Positions 44,435 through 53,830 are shown, numbered from the stretch's first letter. The stretch: 64,000 nucleotides of DNA from Cellulosimicrobium cellulans (GCF_006539945.1 NZ_BJNZ01000002.1:220622-284621), one strand, 5' to 3'. Notes: a model not told the origin generated them from the sequence alone. Translations and numbers: made by a program.

Positions 44435-46462
44435 GTGGCCACCGTGACGACCGATCCCCTCGTCGGCCGCCTGGTCGACGGGCGGTACGAGGTCGTCTCG
44501 CGCATCGCGCGAGGCGGCATGGCGACGGTCTACCTGGCCGTCGACCGGCGGCTCGAGCGCGAGGTCGCGCTCAAGGTCATGCACGCCCACCTCGCCGAGG
44601 GTGCGTCGGGCGCCGACTTCGTCTCGCGCTTCCGCCGTGAGGCGCGCGCGGCGGCCCGCCTCACCCATCCCGGTCTCGTCGCCGTGTACGACCAGGGGCT
44701 CGACGGGGACACGAGCTACCTCACGATGGAGTACGTGGCGGGCTCGAACCTGCGCCGCGCGATGCTCACCGAGCGCACCCTGCCGCTGGGCCGCACGCTC
44801 GACGTGCTCGAGGACGTCCTCGATGCTCTCGCCGCCGCCCACCGCGCCGGGCTCGTGCACCGCGACATCAAGCCGGAGAACGTGCTCCTCGACACCGAGG
44901 GCCGGCTCAAGGTCACCGACTTCGGGCTCGCGCGCGCGGTCAACGAGGTCACGGCGACGACGACCGGCACCATCCTCGGGACCGTCGCGTACCTCTCCCC
45001 CGAGCTCATCGCGACGGGCACGTGCGACGCGCGGACCGACGTCTACGCCGTGGGGATCCTTGCCTACGAGATGCTGCTGGGAACGGTCCCGCACACCGGC
45101 ACGACCCCGATCCAGGTCGCGTTCCAGCACGTCAACAACGACGTGCCGCCGCCCTCGGACGTCGCGCCGTGGATCCCGCCCGAGGTCGACGACCTGCTGT
45201 GCGCGCTCGCCGCGCGCGATCCCGCCGACCGCCCGGCCGACGCGGGCGCCGCCCTCGCACTCGTCCGCTCGGTCCGGGCGGAGCTCGACCCGGCCGACCT
45301 CGAGCGGCGCGTCGACCCGCCCGCGGCCGCGGGCGCCGTCGGGCCCGCCCAGGGCGCGGAGCACGGCCCGACGGCGGAGCACCGTTCGGCGGCGACCGCA
45401 CCCCTCGCCGCGCTCAGCCTCCAGGACCGTGAGGCCGCCGGCCTCACCGAGCCCCTCGCCGTGGGGCACGTCGTCGCCCCGACGACGCGGCCGGGCCCGC
45501 CGCCGCCTCCGGCTCCTCCGGCCACGGCCCGACGCCGCGGCCGGGGCCGTGCCCTCGTGTGGTCGCTCGTCGTCCTGCTCGTCCTGGCGGGTGTCGGTGG
45601 CGGCGCGGCCTGGTGGTTCTCGTCCGGGCCGGGCGCATACACGCAGGTCCCCGACGGCCTCGTCGAGGTGTCCCGGACCGAGGCCGCAACGATCCTCGAC
45701 CGCGCGAACCTCGACCACACGGTCGAGGAGCGCTACGACGACACCGTGCCCGAGGGCGCCGTCGTCGAGACCGACCCTCCGTCCGGCGAGCGCGTGCGCA
45801 AGGACGGGAGCGTCCTGCTCGTCGTCTCGAAGGGCGTGCGGATGCTCACGGTGCCGACCGGTCTCGTGGGCGCCACGGACGTCGACGCGACGGCCGCGCT
45901 CGAGGGGGCCGACCTGACGGTCGGTGACCCGGTCGCGCAGGCGCACGACGAGGTCCCGGCGGGCCAGGTCATGGCCGTCACGGACAGCGACGGCAACCCG
46001 ATCGAGGAGGGCGCCACGGTCCGGCACGACGTCCCCGTCGTGCTCACGGTCTCGTCCGGCCCGGCGCCCGTCGTCGTCCCGCAGGTCACGGGCTCCCAGA
46101 AGGACGCAGCGGTCAAGGCCCTGGAGGACCAGGGCCTCGTCCCCGCGGTCACGGAGGAGTACTCCGAGTCCGTCGCCGCGGGCCTCGTGATCCGCCAGGA
46201 CCCGGAGCAGGGCAGCGACGCGCACCGGACGGACACGGTGAACGTCGTCGTCTCGCTCGGGCCCCCTCTCGTCGACGTCCCGAACGTCAACACCAGAAAC
46301 GTCACGGACGCCGAGAAGGCCCTGAAGGATGCGGGCTTCCAGGTCGAGATCCGCTACCCGCAGGGCATCCACCCGCTCAACATCGTCTACGCCCAGGACC
46401 CACCGGGCGGGGACGGGCGCACCGCGCCCAAGGGCTCGACGATCGTCCTCAACGTCTTCTGA
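44435..46462 (+). CDS. pknL: PASTA-domain Ser/Thr protein kinase, PknL-like
   Basis: 675 residues. Hanks-type kinase domain (about 18-275) with Gly-rich loop ARGGMATVY, Lys47, HRDIKPENV (Asp144) and DFG (162-164). A Pro-rich linker, one membrane helix (about 372-393) and four extracytoplasmic PASTA repeats (about 400-675) follow. PASTA repeats bind muropeptides, so the kinase probably senses cell-wall state. PknB would be expected beside the division genes. The position by an Rv2175c-like gene, a prenyl synthase and aroG marks this as PknL. The GTG is 6 nt after TAGACT (44423-44428), leaderless. Confidence 0.92.
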   Translation: MATVTTDPLVGRLVDGRYEVVSRIARGGMATVYLAVDRRLEREVALKVMHAHLAEGASGADFVSRFRREARAAARLTHPGLVAVYDQGLDGDTSYLTMEYVAGSNLRRAMLTERTLPLGRTLDVLEDVLDALAAAHRAGLVHRDIKPENVLLDTEGRLKVTDFGLARAVNEVTATTTGTILGTVAYLSPELIATGTCDARTDVYAVGILAYEMLLGTVPHTGTTPIQVAFQHVNNDVPPPSDVAPWIPPEVDDLLCALAARDPADRPADAGAALALVRSVRAELDPADLERRVDPPAAAGAVGPAQGAEHGPTAEHRSAATAPLAALSLQDREAAGLTEPLAVGHVVAPTTRPGPPPPPAPPATARRRGRGRALVWSLVVLLVLAGVGGGAAWWFSSGPGAYTQVPDGLVEVSRTEAATILDRANLDHTVEERYDDTVPEGAVVETDPPSGERVRKDGSVLLVVSKGVRMLTVPTGLVGATDVDATAALEGADLTVGDPVAQAHDEVPAGQVMAVTDSDGNPIEEGATVRHDVPVVLTVSSGPAPVVVPQVTGSQKDAAVKALEDQGLVPAVTEEYSESVAAGLVIRQDPEQGSDAHRTDTVNVVVSLGPPLVDVPNVNTRNVTDAEKALKDAGFQVEIRYPQGIHPLNIVYAQDPPGGDGRTAPKGSTIVLNVF

Positions 46463-46486
46463 CGCGACGGCGACCGTCAGCGTCCG

Positions 46487-47836
46487 TCAACGACGCAGCA
46501 TCTCCGCGACCTGGAAGGCCATCTCCAGCGACTGCTGGTGGTTGAGGCGCGGGTCGACGAGGGTCTCGTAGCGCAGGGCCAGGCCGGCGTCGTCGATCTC
46601 CTCGCTGCCGCCGAGCACCTCGGTGACGTCGTCGCCGGTGAGCTCGACGTGCAGCCCGCCGGGGACGGTGCCCGCGGCGCGGTGCACCTCGAAGAAGCCG
46701 CGGACCTCGTCGAGCACGTCGTCGAAGCGGCGCGTCTTGTAGCCGCTCGCGGACGTGATGGTGTTGCCGTGCATCGGGTCGGTGACCCACGTGACGGGCA
46801 CGCCGGCCCGGGACACGGCCTCGACGAGCGGCGGCAGCGCGTCGCGCACGTTGCCCGCGCCCATGCGCGTGACGAACGTCAGGCGACCCTCGACGTCGTC
46901 CGGGTTGAGCCGGTGCGCGAGCTCGAGCGCGACGTCGGGCGTCGTGGTCGGCCCGAGCTTGACGCCGATCGGGTTCGCGACGCGCGACAGGAAGTCGACG
47001 TGCGCGCCGTCGAGCTGGCGCGTGCGCTCGCCGATCCACAGGAAGTGGGCCGACGTGTCGTACGCGTCGCCCGTGCGCGTGTCGCGGCGCGTGAGCGCGC
47101 GCTCGTAGTCCAGGACGAGGGCCTCGTGGCTCACGAAGAACTCGACGGTGCGCAGGGCGTCGAAGTCGGCGCCGCACGCGTCCATGAAGCGGATCGCGCG
47201 GTCGATCTCGGACGCCGTCTGCTCGTAGCGCGCGTAGGCCGGGTTGCGCATGAACCCGCGGTTCCACTCGTGGACCTGGCGCAGGTCGGCGAACCCGCCG
47301 GTCGTGAAAGCCCGCACGACGTTCCACGTGGCCGACGAGATCTGGTACGCCTGCACGAGGCGCTCCGGGTCGGGCACGCGCGCCTCGGGGGTGAACGCGT
47401 GGCCGTTGATCATGTCGCCGCGGTACGCGGGCAGCGTCACGCCGTCGCGCGTCTCCGAGTCGGAGCTGCGCGGCTTCGCGTACTGCCCGGCCATGCGGCC
47501 CATCTTCACGACGGGCATGCTCGCCCCGTGCGTGAGGATGACCGCCATCTGGAGGATCGTGCGGATCTTGTTGCGGATGCGGTCGGCGTTCGCCTCGGCG
47601 AACGTCTCGGCGCAGTCTCCCCCCTGGAGGAGGAACGCCTCGCCCCGCCCGGCCGCGGCCAGGCGGGAGCGCAGCGTGTCGGCCGCGGCGGGCACCACGA
47701 GCGGCGCGGAGGCCGCCAGCCGGTCCCGGACGGCGTCGAGCGCCGCCTCGTCCGGCCACGTCGGCTGCTGGAGCGCGACGAGCGTGCGGAAGTGGTCGAG
47801 CCCGGCGTCGGTCCCCGGCTCGCTCGTGGTGGTCAT
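46487..47836 (-). CDS. aroG: Class II DAHP synthase (3-deoxy-7-phosphoheptulonate synthase)
   Basis: 449 residues. Condenses phosphoenolpyruvate and erythrose-4-phosphate in the first step of aromatic amino acid synthesis. The class II hallmarks FLLQGGDCAETF (about 69-80), GRMAGQYAKPRS, HFLWIGERTRQLDGAHVDF, WVTDPMHGNT and LVDPRLNHQQSLE (metal and substrate ligands) are all present. The N-terminus is a little shorter than the mycobacterial Rv2178c. It starts 13 bp after the pfp stop, so is probably co-transcribed with pfp. Convergent with the kinase gene. Confidence 0.96.
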   Translation of the reverse strand: MTTTSEPGTDAGLDHFRTLVALQQPTWPDEAALDAVRDRLAASAPLVVPAAADTLRSRLAAAGRGEAFLLQGGDCAETFAEANADRIRNKIRTILQMAVILTHGASMPVVKMGRMAGQYAKPRSSDSETRDGVTLPAYRGDMINGHAFTPEARVPDPERLVQAYQISSATWNVVRAFTTGGFADLRQVHEWNRGFMRNPAYARYEQTASEIDRAIRFMDACGADFDALRTVEFFVSHEALVLDYERALTRRDTRTGDAYDTSAHFLWIGERTRQLDGAHVDFLSRVANPIGVKLGPTTTPDVALELAHRLNPDDVEGRLTFVTRMGAGNVRDALPPLVEAVSRAGVPVTWVTDPMHGNTITSASGYKTRRFDDVLDEVRGFFEVHRAAGTVPGGLHVELTGDDVTEVLGGSEEIDDAGLALRYETLVDPRLNHQQSLEMAFQVAEMLRR

Positions 47837-47849
47837 CCCGCTGCCCGGG

Positions 47850-49076
47850 TCAGTGCGCGGCGGGTGCCGCGGCGACGAGCGGCTGGCCGATGCCCTCGAG
47901 GAGCTCGCCGAACCACTGCTGCGTGACGTCGAACGCCTTGCCCCCGGCGATGCGCGGGAACTCGATCGCGCGCAGGCGGTCGCCGTTCTCCTCGTCGTGC
48001 CCGATGACGCCGGACTCGCCGCGCAGCGCGCACTCGACCGCGAGGTCGGTCATCGACTTGATGAGGCGCAGGTCCTCGGCGTTCGCGGCCGCGGCGCGCG
48101 AGAAGTAGCCGGACTTCTGGACCATGACCTTCTCGGCACCCAGCTTGTCGGCGAACTGCTTGGCGAACCACTGGCCCGGGTTGACGGTGTCGAGCTTGAC
48201 GTGGCCGAACGGGTCGCGCTGGACCTCCTCGCCGGCCGCCTCGAGCTGAGCGACGATCTCGTGCATGCCGGCGCCCTCGGACAGGAAGATGTTGACGTTC
48301 CCCTGCTCGTCCATGATCGCCTTGAGGCGCTCGGCCTCGGCGTCGATGTCGAGCGCGAGCTCCGGCAGGAAGACGGCGTGGACGTCCCAGCGCTCGCGCG
48401 ACAGGCCGAGGGCCGGGGCCCACTCCTGCGCGTCGAGCCACTTGCGGTACTCGGCGGCGGACGCGGCGGTGAGCCACCCGCAGTGGCGGCCCATGACCTC
48501 GTGCACGATGAGCATGCGCGGGCCCGAGCGGTGCTCGCCGATGACGTTCGCCGCGAAGCCCGCCGCCTCCTCGGCCGCGGTCCAGGCCCCGAGCGACTGA
48601 CGGATCGGGATCACGTCGTTGTCGATCGTCTTCGGCAGGCCCACGACGGTGAGCTCGTAGCCGTTCTCGTGGAGGTACGCGGCGAGGTCGGCCGCGGTCG
48701 TGTTGGTGTCGTCGCCGCCGATGGTGTGCAGCACGTCGACGCCGTCCGCCTTGAGCTGCTCCGCGGCGACCTGCAGCGGGTCCTGGCCCTCCTCGACCAG
48801 GCCGCGCTTGACGCAGTCGGCCGCGTTGGTGAGCTTGACGCGCGAGTTGCCGATCGGCGAGCCGCCGAAGCGGTGCAGGATGCCGGCCTGCTTGCGGCCC
48901 TCCTCGTCCACCACGATCTTCGTGCCGGTCAGCAGGCCGTGGTAGCCGTACTGGTAGGCGATGATCTCGATCTCCGGGTCGAGCTCCGTGTACCGCTCGA
49001 TGAGACCCCCGACGGCGGAGGACAGGCACGGGGCGAAACCGCCCGCGGTGAGGAGGGCGACGCGACGAACCGACAT
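47850..49076 (-). CDS. pfp: Pyrophosphate-dependent 6-phosphofructokinase
   Basis: 408 residues, PFK fold. GGDDTNT (120-126) has Asp at the position that is Gly in ATP-PFKs, and LPKTIDND (147-154) has Lys149 in place of Gly. Both changes are the known markers of PPi-specific enzymes. AGGFAPCLSS and VMGRHCGWL complete the active site. The reaction is reversible, so it can work in glycolysis or gluconeogenesis and recycles pyrophosphate. Upstream of aroG in the same direction (13 bp) and 125 bp downstream of plsC. ATG with GAGAGG about 10 nt upstream. Confidence 0.93.
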   Translation of the reverse strand: MSVRRVALLTAGGFAPCLSSAVGGLIERYTELDPEIEIIAYQYGYHGLLTGTKIVVDEEGRKQAGILHRFGGSPIGNSRVKLTNAADCVKRGLVEEGQDPLQVAAEQLKADGVDVLHTIGGDDTNTTAADLAAYLHENGYELTVVGLPKTIDNDVIPIRQSLGAWTAAEEAAGFAANVIGEHRSGPRMLIVHEVMGRHCGWLTAASAAEYRKWLDAQEWAPALGLSRERWDVHAVFLPELALDIDAEAERLKAIMDEQGNVNIFLSEGAGMHEIVAQLEAAGEEVQRDPFGHVKLDTVNPGQWFAKQFADKLGAEKVMVQKSGYFSRAAAANAEDLRLIKSMTDLAVECALRGESGVIGHDEENGDRLRAIEFPRIAGGKAFDVTQQWFGELLEGIGQPLVAAAPAAH

Positions 49077-49201
49077 GTGAACTCAGAACCTCTCGTAGGA
49101 CGGATCCTGGCCGGACGGACGCGGTCCGGCGGGGTGGCGGCGACGGCGACGAGCACGTGCCCCACGGAGGGCACCGTGAGCACTGCGCGGCCGGCCGTCG
49201 C

Positions 49202-49987
49202 TCAGTCTACTGACGCCGCGCCGGGCTCCGGCGGCGGTTCCGGGACCTGGACGTCGGGAGCCGGACGGCCGCCTGGCGCCCCGCCCGCCTCCTCGGACTC
49301 GGTGTGCCCCGCGGCGAGGCGCGCCTTCGCCGTCGCGGCGTAGATGTCGACGTACTCCTGGCCGGACAGCCGCATGATCGCGTACTGGATCTCGTCGGCG
49401 ACGGCGCGCAGGATGAAGCGGTCGTTCTCCATGCCGCGGTACCGCGAGAAGTCGAGCGGCTCGCCGACGACGACCCCGATGCGCATGGGCTTGGGGATGA
49501 CCTTGCCGATCGGCTGGGCGATGTTCGTGCCCACCATCGCGACCGGCACCACGGGCGCGCCCGACTCGAGCGCGAGGCGCGCGACGCCCGTCTTGCCGCG
49601 GTACAGCCGTCCGTCCGGGCTGCGCGTGCCCTCGGGGTAGATGCCGAACAGGTCGCCCTCGCGCAGCACGCGCAGGCCGGTCTCGAGCGCGGCCTCGCTC
49701 GCCTTGCCGCCGGCCCGGTCGACGGGGATCGTGCCGACGCCGCGCATGAACCCGGCCGTCAGGCGCCCCTTGACCCCCGTGCCCGTGAAGTAGTCGGACT
49801 TGCCGAGGAACTGGACCTTGCGGTCGAGGACGAGCGGCAGGATGAACGAGTCGATGACCGCGAGGTGGTTGCTCGCGAGGATCGCACCCCCCTCGTCCGG
49901 CACGTGCTCGACGCCCCGCGTCCAGGGACGGTACAGGACCCGCAGGATCGGGCCGACCATCACCTGCTTCATGAACCAGTAGAACAA
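49202..49987 (-). CDS. plsC: 1-acyl-sn-glycerol-3-phosphate acyltransferase (PlsC family)
   Basis: 261 residues. The catalytic NHLAVID (His-X4-Asp) near residue 40 and the substrate motif YPEGTRS define the PlsC family. A hydrophobic segment at the N-terminus (FYWFMKQVMVGPILRVLY) suggests peripheral membrane attachment. Makes phosphatidate in phospholipid synthesis, though actinobacteria have several paralogues. The C-terminal ~35 residues are disordered. Start: TTG at 49987, because AGGAGGAA lies 3-10 nt upstream and the nearest ATG (49972) has none. Its mycobacterial positional match is Rv2182c. Confidence 0.9.
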   Translation of the reverse strand: MFYWFMKQVMVGPILRVLYRPWTRGVEHVPDEGGAILASNHLAVIDSFILPLVLDRKVQFLGKSDYFTGTGVKGRLTAGFMRGVGTIPVDRAGGKASEAALETGLRVLREGDLFGIYPEGTRSPDGRLYRGKTGVARLALESGAPVVPVAMVGTNIAQPIGKVIPKPMRIGVVVGEPLDFSRYRGMENDRFILRAVADEIQYAIMRLSGQEYVDIYAATAKARLAAGHTESEEAGGAPGGRPAPDVQVPEPPPEPGAASVD

Positions 49988-50044
49988 CGTTCCTCCTCGC
50001 GGGGTCCCGGCGCGGGACGTGCATCCGACTCTAGAGTGATTCCT

Positions 50045-50677
50045 ATGGCCGCACCGAACGCCCAGCCGGACTCCCCGCAGCCCGACGACGCACCCGACCC
50101 CACGCCCGACGACGCGTCGCGGGGCCCCGAGCACCCTGGTCCCGACGACGAGGGTGCCCCGCAGGACGACGCGCCGCGCGAGCCGGCCCTCGACGTCGAC
50201 GCGCAGTGGGCCGGCATCGTGGCCGAGCTCTCCGACCTGTCCGAGCTCGACCGTGACGCCGCGCGCCGCCCCGAGGACGGGGACGGGCCCGCCGACGCTC
50301 CAGAGGGACCCGCGCCGTCGCCGCGCGACGGCCGCGACGTGCTCGGGTCCGTGCCCGTCGCGCCGTGGGTCCGCACCAGCGGTCCCCGCGACTGGCCGAC
50401 GACGCCGGAGGTCGAGGACCTCGAGGAGGCCGAGAGCCACTTCGTGCCGCCGGACCCGCCGCTCGTGCTCGGCCGCGACCCGCTCCTCACCATGGCGTGG
50501 GCCCTGGCCGTCGGCGTGCCGATCCTGCTGCTGGTGGTGCTCGTCGTGGTGCGTCCGTACCCGGTGATCGTCGCGCAGGTGGGCGGCGGGGCGTTCCTCG
50601 CCGGGCTCGCGATCCTGCTCTGGCGCATGCCCCACCGCCGGGACGACGACGACGAGGGCCCGGGCGCCGTCGTCTGA
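50045..50677 (+). CDS. Hypothetical acidic membrane protein
   Basis: 210 residues. The first ~145 are disordered and very rich in Asp, Pro and Glu. Two membrane helices follow (about 150-170, MAWALAVGVPILLLVVLVVV, and 175-192, VGGGAFLAGLAILLWRM), then a short Arg/Asp tail. Coding periodicity is clear and the stop is followed by a convergent gene. No family is recognised. The ATG is 7 nt after TAGAGT (50032-50037), a leaderless start. Divergent from plsC with 57 bp between the starts. Confidence 0.75.
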   Translation: MAAPNAQPDSPQPDDAPDPTPDDASRGPEHPGPDDEGAPQDDAPREPALDVDAQWAGIVAELSDLSELDRDAARRPEDGDGPADAPEGPAPSPRDGRDVLGSVPVAPWVRTSGPRDWPTTPEVEDLEEAESHFVPPDPPLVLGRDPLLTMAWALAVGVPILLLVVLVVVRPYPVIVAQVGGGAFLAGLAILLWRMPHRRDDDDEGPGAVV

Positions 50678-50732
50678 CGCCCGGGCCTCGCCCGCGCCTG
50701 GTCCCGCCGCCCCGTCGGCCGGTCGTCAGCGG

Positions 50733-51680
50733 TCAGCGGCGCGCGAGGTCCGCCGCGCCGACGATCCCGGCCTCGTTGCCGTGCTCGGCGAGCTCGATGC
50801 GCGCCTCGGGACGGTGGCCGCGCGCGGAGAGCTGGTCCGCGAACGCGCGGCGCACCGGCTGGAGCAGCAGGTCGCCGGCCGCGCCGACACCGCCGCCGAT
50901 GACGATGAGCTCCGGGTCGAGCAGCGCCGTCACCGAGGCCGCGCCCTCGCCGATCCAGCGGCCGAGGTTCGCGAGCAGCTCGACCGCGAGGTCGTCGCCC
51001 TCCTGCGCGGCCTGCGTGATCTGGGGGCCGTTGAGCTTGTCCGGGTCCCCGGCGCAGATCTCCAGGAGGCGCGTGGCGCGGTCCGGCTGGGCGATGAGCG
51101 CGTTCTGCCCGTCGCGCACCAGGGCGCGCCCGGACGCGTACTGCTCCCAGCAGCCCTCGTGGCCGCAGCCGCAGTAGTGGCCGCCCGGGACGACGCGCAT
51201 GTGCCCCACCTCGGCGGCGACGCCCCACTTGCCGCGCACGAGCTCGCGGTCGACCACGATCGCGCCGCCGAGGCCCGTCCCGACCGTCAGCATGAGCATG
51301 TCGGTCGCGTCGCGCCCGACGCCGAACTGGAACTCGGCCCAGCCCGCGGCGTTCGCGTCGTTCTCGACGACGATCGACACGTCGGAGTCACCGATGAGCT
51401 CGCGCACGTTCCTCGCGAGGGGGTACTCGCGCCACGCGATGTTCGGCGCGAAGAGCACGGACGTGCGGTCGGGGCTGACGAAGCCGGCCGCGGCCAGGCC
51501 CATCGCGCCCACCTCGTGCTCGGCGGTCAGCTCGGCATACACGTCGGCGATGGCACGGTCGATGCTCGCGACGTCGTCGGGCTCGGTGTCGCGGCGCGTC
51601 TGGACGAGGATCTCGCCCTTCTCGTCGACGACCCCGGCCGCGATCTTCGTCCCGCCGATGTCCACACCGATGGCGTGCAT
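50733..51680 (-). CDS. glk: ROK-family glucokinase
   Basis: 315 residues. Phosphorylates glucose to glucose-6-phosphate with ATP. ATP-binding GVDIGGTKIA (5-14), catalytic VENDANAAGWAE, GTGLGGAIV and the ROK zinc site GHYCGCGHEGCWEQYASG are all present. The residues fit a glucokinase rather than a ROK repressor, since there is no N-terminal helix-turn-helix. The ATG at 51680 is preceded by a region with an 11-bp phased direct repeat (51702-51721). With pfp and glgC in this window, it supplies entry steps of sugar metabolism. Confidence 0.94.
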   Translation of the reverse strand: MHAIGVDIGGTKIAAGVVDEKGEILVQTRRDTEPDDVASIDRAIADVYAELTAEHEVGAMGLAAAGFVSPDRTSVLFAPNIAWREYPLARNVRELIGDSDVSIVVENDANAAGWAEFQFGVGRDATDMLMLTVGTGLGGAIVVDRELVRGKWGVAAEVGHMRVVPGGHYCGCGHEGCWEQYASGRALVRDGQNALIAQPDRATRLLEICAGDPDKLNGPQITQAAQEGDDLAVELLANLGRWIGEGAASVTALLDPELIVIGGGVGAAGDLLLQPVRRAFADQLSARGHRPEARIELAEHGNEAGIVGAADLARR

Positions 51681-51701
51681 GTCCCGTCCTCACTCGCTCG
51701 G

Positions 51702-51721
51702 TAACCGCTGACTAACCGCTG
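51702..51721. promoter_or_regulatory. Phased direct repeat upstream of glk
   Basis: TAACCGCTG occurs at 51702-51710 and 51713-51721, 11 bp apart, 22 bp before the glk ATG. The one-turn spacing suits a dimer or tandem-bound regulator. Confidence 0.4.
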
Positions 51722-51842
51722 GCTGGATGCCTCACGCTGCGGGTGCTGCCCGCGCACGGGCGACGCACGACGACGGCTCGCGACCCCGCGCCCGGGTCGT
51801 CCTGCCGGAGCTCCGCCCGGAACTCCGCGCCCGCGCGAAACG

Positions 51843-51918
51843 TTGCGCAAGCAGCGCACAGCACCTGAAGCCTACCGACATCGACAGGTCCCGGGCACAC
51901 ACCGCCACTGGGTAGGGT
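51843..51918. promoter_or_regulatory. Promoter region of the acyl-CoA ligase gene
   Basis: TAGGGT at 51913-51918 is a plausible plus-strand -10, 34 bp before the ATG at 51953, giving a leader of about 28 nt with GGAG at 51944-51947. A palindrome TTGCGCAA lies upstream at 51843-51850. The rest of the 272-bp glk-ligase gap shows no ORF. Confidence 0.4.
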
Positions 51919-51952
51919 TCTCCCACCGTCGACTACTGCCACTGGAGCCAGA

Positions 51953-53770
51953 ATGGACGAGATCAGCGCCCCACGGATCGTCGAAGTCGATCCCTCGAAG
52001 AACCTCAACGACCTGCTCGCGAGCCGTGTCGCGGCCGACCCGGCGGCGCCGATGGTCGAGCGCCGCGTCGGCGCCGACGGTGCGTGGCAGGCTCTCAGCG
52101 CCCGCGGGTTCGACGCCGAGGTCGTCGCCGTGGCGAAGGGGCTCGTCGCGCGCGGCATCCAGCCGGGCGACCACGTGGGCATCATGTCGCGCACGCGCTA
52201 CGAGTGGACGCTCCTGGACTGGGCCACGTGGGCGGCCGGCGCCGTGCCGGTGCCGCTCTACGAGACGTCGAGCGCCGAGCAGGTGCAGTGGATCCTCTCG
52301 GACGCCGACGTCCGGCTGCTCGTCGTCGAGACCGAGGCGCACGCGGCGACCGTCGGCGAGGTGCGCGACCAGGTCCCCGCGCTGTCCGACGTCCTCGCGA
52401 TCGACTCGGGCGCGATCGCGACCCTGACCGCCGACGGCGCGGAGGTCGAGGACGCGGAGATCGCCCGACGCAGGGGCCTGGCGAACCTGGCCGACGTCGC
52501 GACGATCATCTACACGTCCGGGACGACCGGCCGGCCCAAGGGCGCAGAGCTCACGCACGAGAACTTCTACTCGCTCACGGTCAACGCCGTGAAGGCGGTG
52601 CCCGAGGTGTTCGGTGAGCCGGGCGGTCGCACGCTGCTCTTCATGCCGCTCGCGCACGTGTTCGCGCGGTTCATCGGCGTGCTCGTCGTCGCCGGCGGCA
52701 CGGTGCTGGGACACACGCCCGACACGAAGACGCTGCTCGACGACCTCGGCACCTTCAAGCCGACGTACATCCTCTCGGTACCGCGCGTGTTCGAGAAGGT
52801 CTACAACTCGTCCGAGCAGAAGGCCGCCGCGGGCGGCAAGCTGAAGATCTTCCACTGGGCCGCCGCGACCGCGATCGCGTACTCGCGCGCGCTCGACGAG
52901 CCGTCCGGCCCCGGCATCGGGCTGCGGCTCCAGCACAAGGTCGCCGACGCACTCGTGTTCAAGAAGCTCCGCCACGCGCTCGGCGGCCGCGCCAAGTACG
53001 CGGTCTCCGGCGGCGCGCCGCTCGGCGAGCGGCTGGGGCACTTCTACCGCGGCATCGGCGTGCGCATCCTCGAGGGCTACGGGCTCACCGAGTCGACGGC
53101 TCCGACGTGCGTCAACCGCCCGGCGACCACGAAGATCGGGACCGTCGGCGAGCAGCTCCCGGGCTGCGCCGCGCGCATCGCCGAGGACGGCGAGATCCTG
53201 CTCAAGGGCGACCACATCTTCCGCGGCTACCACAACAACGAGCAGGCCACGGCGGACGCGTTCGTCGACGGCTGGTTCCGCACGGGCGACCTCGGCTCGC
53301 TCGACGAGGACGGGTTCCTGCGCATCACGGGCCGCAAGAAGGAGATCATCGTGACCGCGGGCGGCAAGAACGTCGCCCCCGCCGTCCTCGAGGACCGCAT
53401 CCGCGCCCACGCGCTGGTCTCCCAGTGCGTCGTCGTCGGCGACCAGAAGCCCTTCATCGGAGCGCTCGTCACGCTCGACCCCGAGGGTCTGCCGGGCTGG
53501 GCGAGCATGCACGGCAAGGAGCCGATGTCGATCGAGGCAGCGGCCAAGGACCCCGACGTGCTCGCCGCCCTCGACGCCGCCGTGACGCGCGCCAACCAGG
53601 CCGTGTCGCGGGCCGAGTCCATCCGCAAGTTCACCGTGCTCACCACCGACTTCACGGTCGAGAACGGCTACCTCACGCCGTCGCTCAAGGTGAAGCGCGG
53701 CGAGGTGCTCAAGGACTTCGCGGCCGACGTGGAAGCGATCTACGTGGACGGGCCCGCCCCGGTCCGCTGA
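51953..53770 (+). CDS. fadD: Long-chain fatty-acid-CoA ligase (FadD15-like)
   Basis: 605 residues, ANL adenylating fold. P-loop TSGTTGRPKGAELTH (about 185-200), YGLTEST (near residue 375), and the hinge/catalytic region DGWFRTGDLGSLDEDGFLRITGRKKEIIVTAGGKN are present. The N-terminal DGAWQALSARGFDAEV segment and size fit AMP-forming long-chain acyl-CoA synthetases. Activates fatty acids to acyl-CoA for lipids or degradation, and could supply acyl-CoAs to OleA. Positional match to mycobacterial fadD15 (Rv2187). ATG with GGAG 5 nt upstream. Confidence 0.93.
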   Translation: MDEISAPRIVEVDPSKNLNDLLASRVAADPAAPMVERRVGADGAWQALSARGFDAEVVAVAKGLVARGIQPGDHVGIMSRTRYEWTLLDWATWAAGAVPVPLYETSSAEQVQWILSDADVRLLVVETEAHAATVGEVRDQVPALSDVLAIDSGAIATLTADGAEVEDAEIARRRGLANLADVATIIYTSGTTGRPKGAELTHENFYSLTVNAVKAVPEVFGEPGGRTLLFMPLAHVFARFIGVLVVAGGTVLGHTPDTKTLLDDLGTFKPTYILSVPRVFEKVYNSSEQKAAAGGKLKIFHWAAATAIAYSRALDEPSGPGIGLRLQHKVADALVFKKLRHALGGRAKYAVSGGAPLGERLGHFYRGIGVRILEGYGLTESTAPTCVNRPATTKIGTVGEQLPGCAARIAEDGEILLKGDHIFRGYHNNEQATADAFVDGWFRTGDLGSLDEDGFLRITGRKKEIIVTAGGKNVAPAVLEDRIRAHALVSQCVVVGDQKPFIGALVTLDPEGLPGWASMHGKEPMSIEAAAKDPDVLAALDAAVTRANQAVSRAESIRKFTVLTTDFTVENGYLTPSLKVKRGEVLKDFAADVEAIYVDGPAPVR

Positions 53771-53802
53771 CGCTCGACGGGTCGTCGACGACACCCGAGA
53801 CA

Positions 53803-53830
53803 GCCCTCCCCGGCACCCGCCGGGGAGGGC
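53803..53830. terminator. Bidirectional terminator hairpin
   Basis: A perfect 12-bp stem (53803-53814 with 53819-53830) and ACCC loop between the convergent fadD and NYN-domain genes. Confidence 0.8.
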
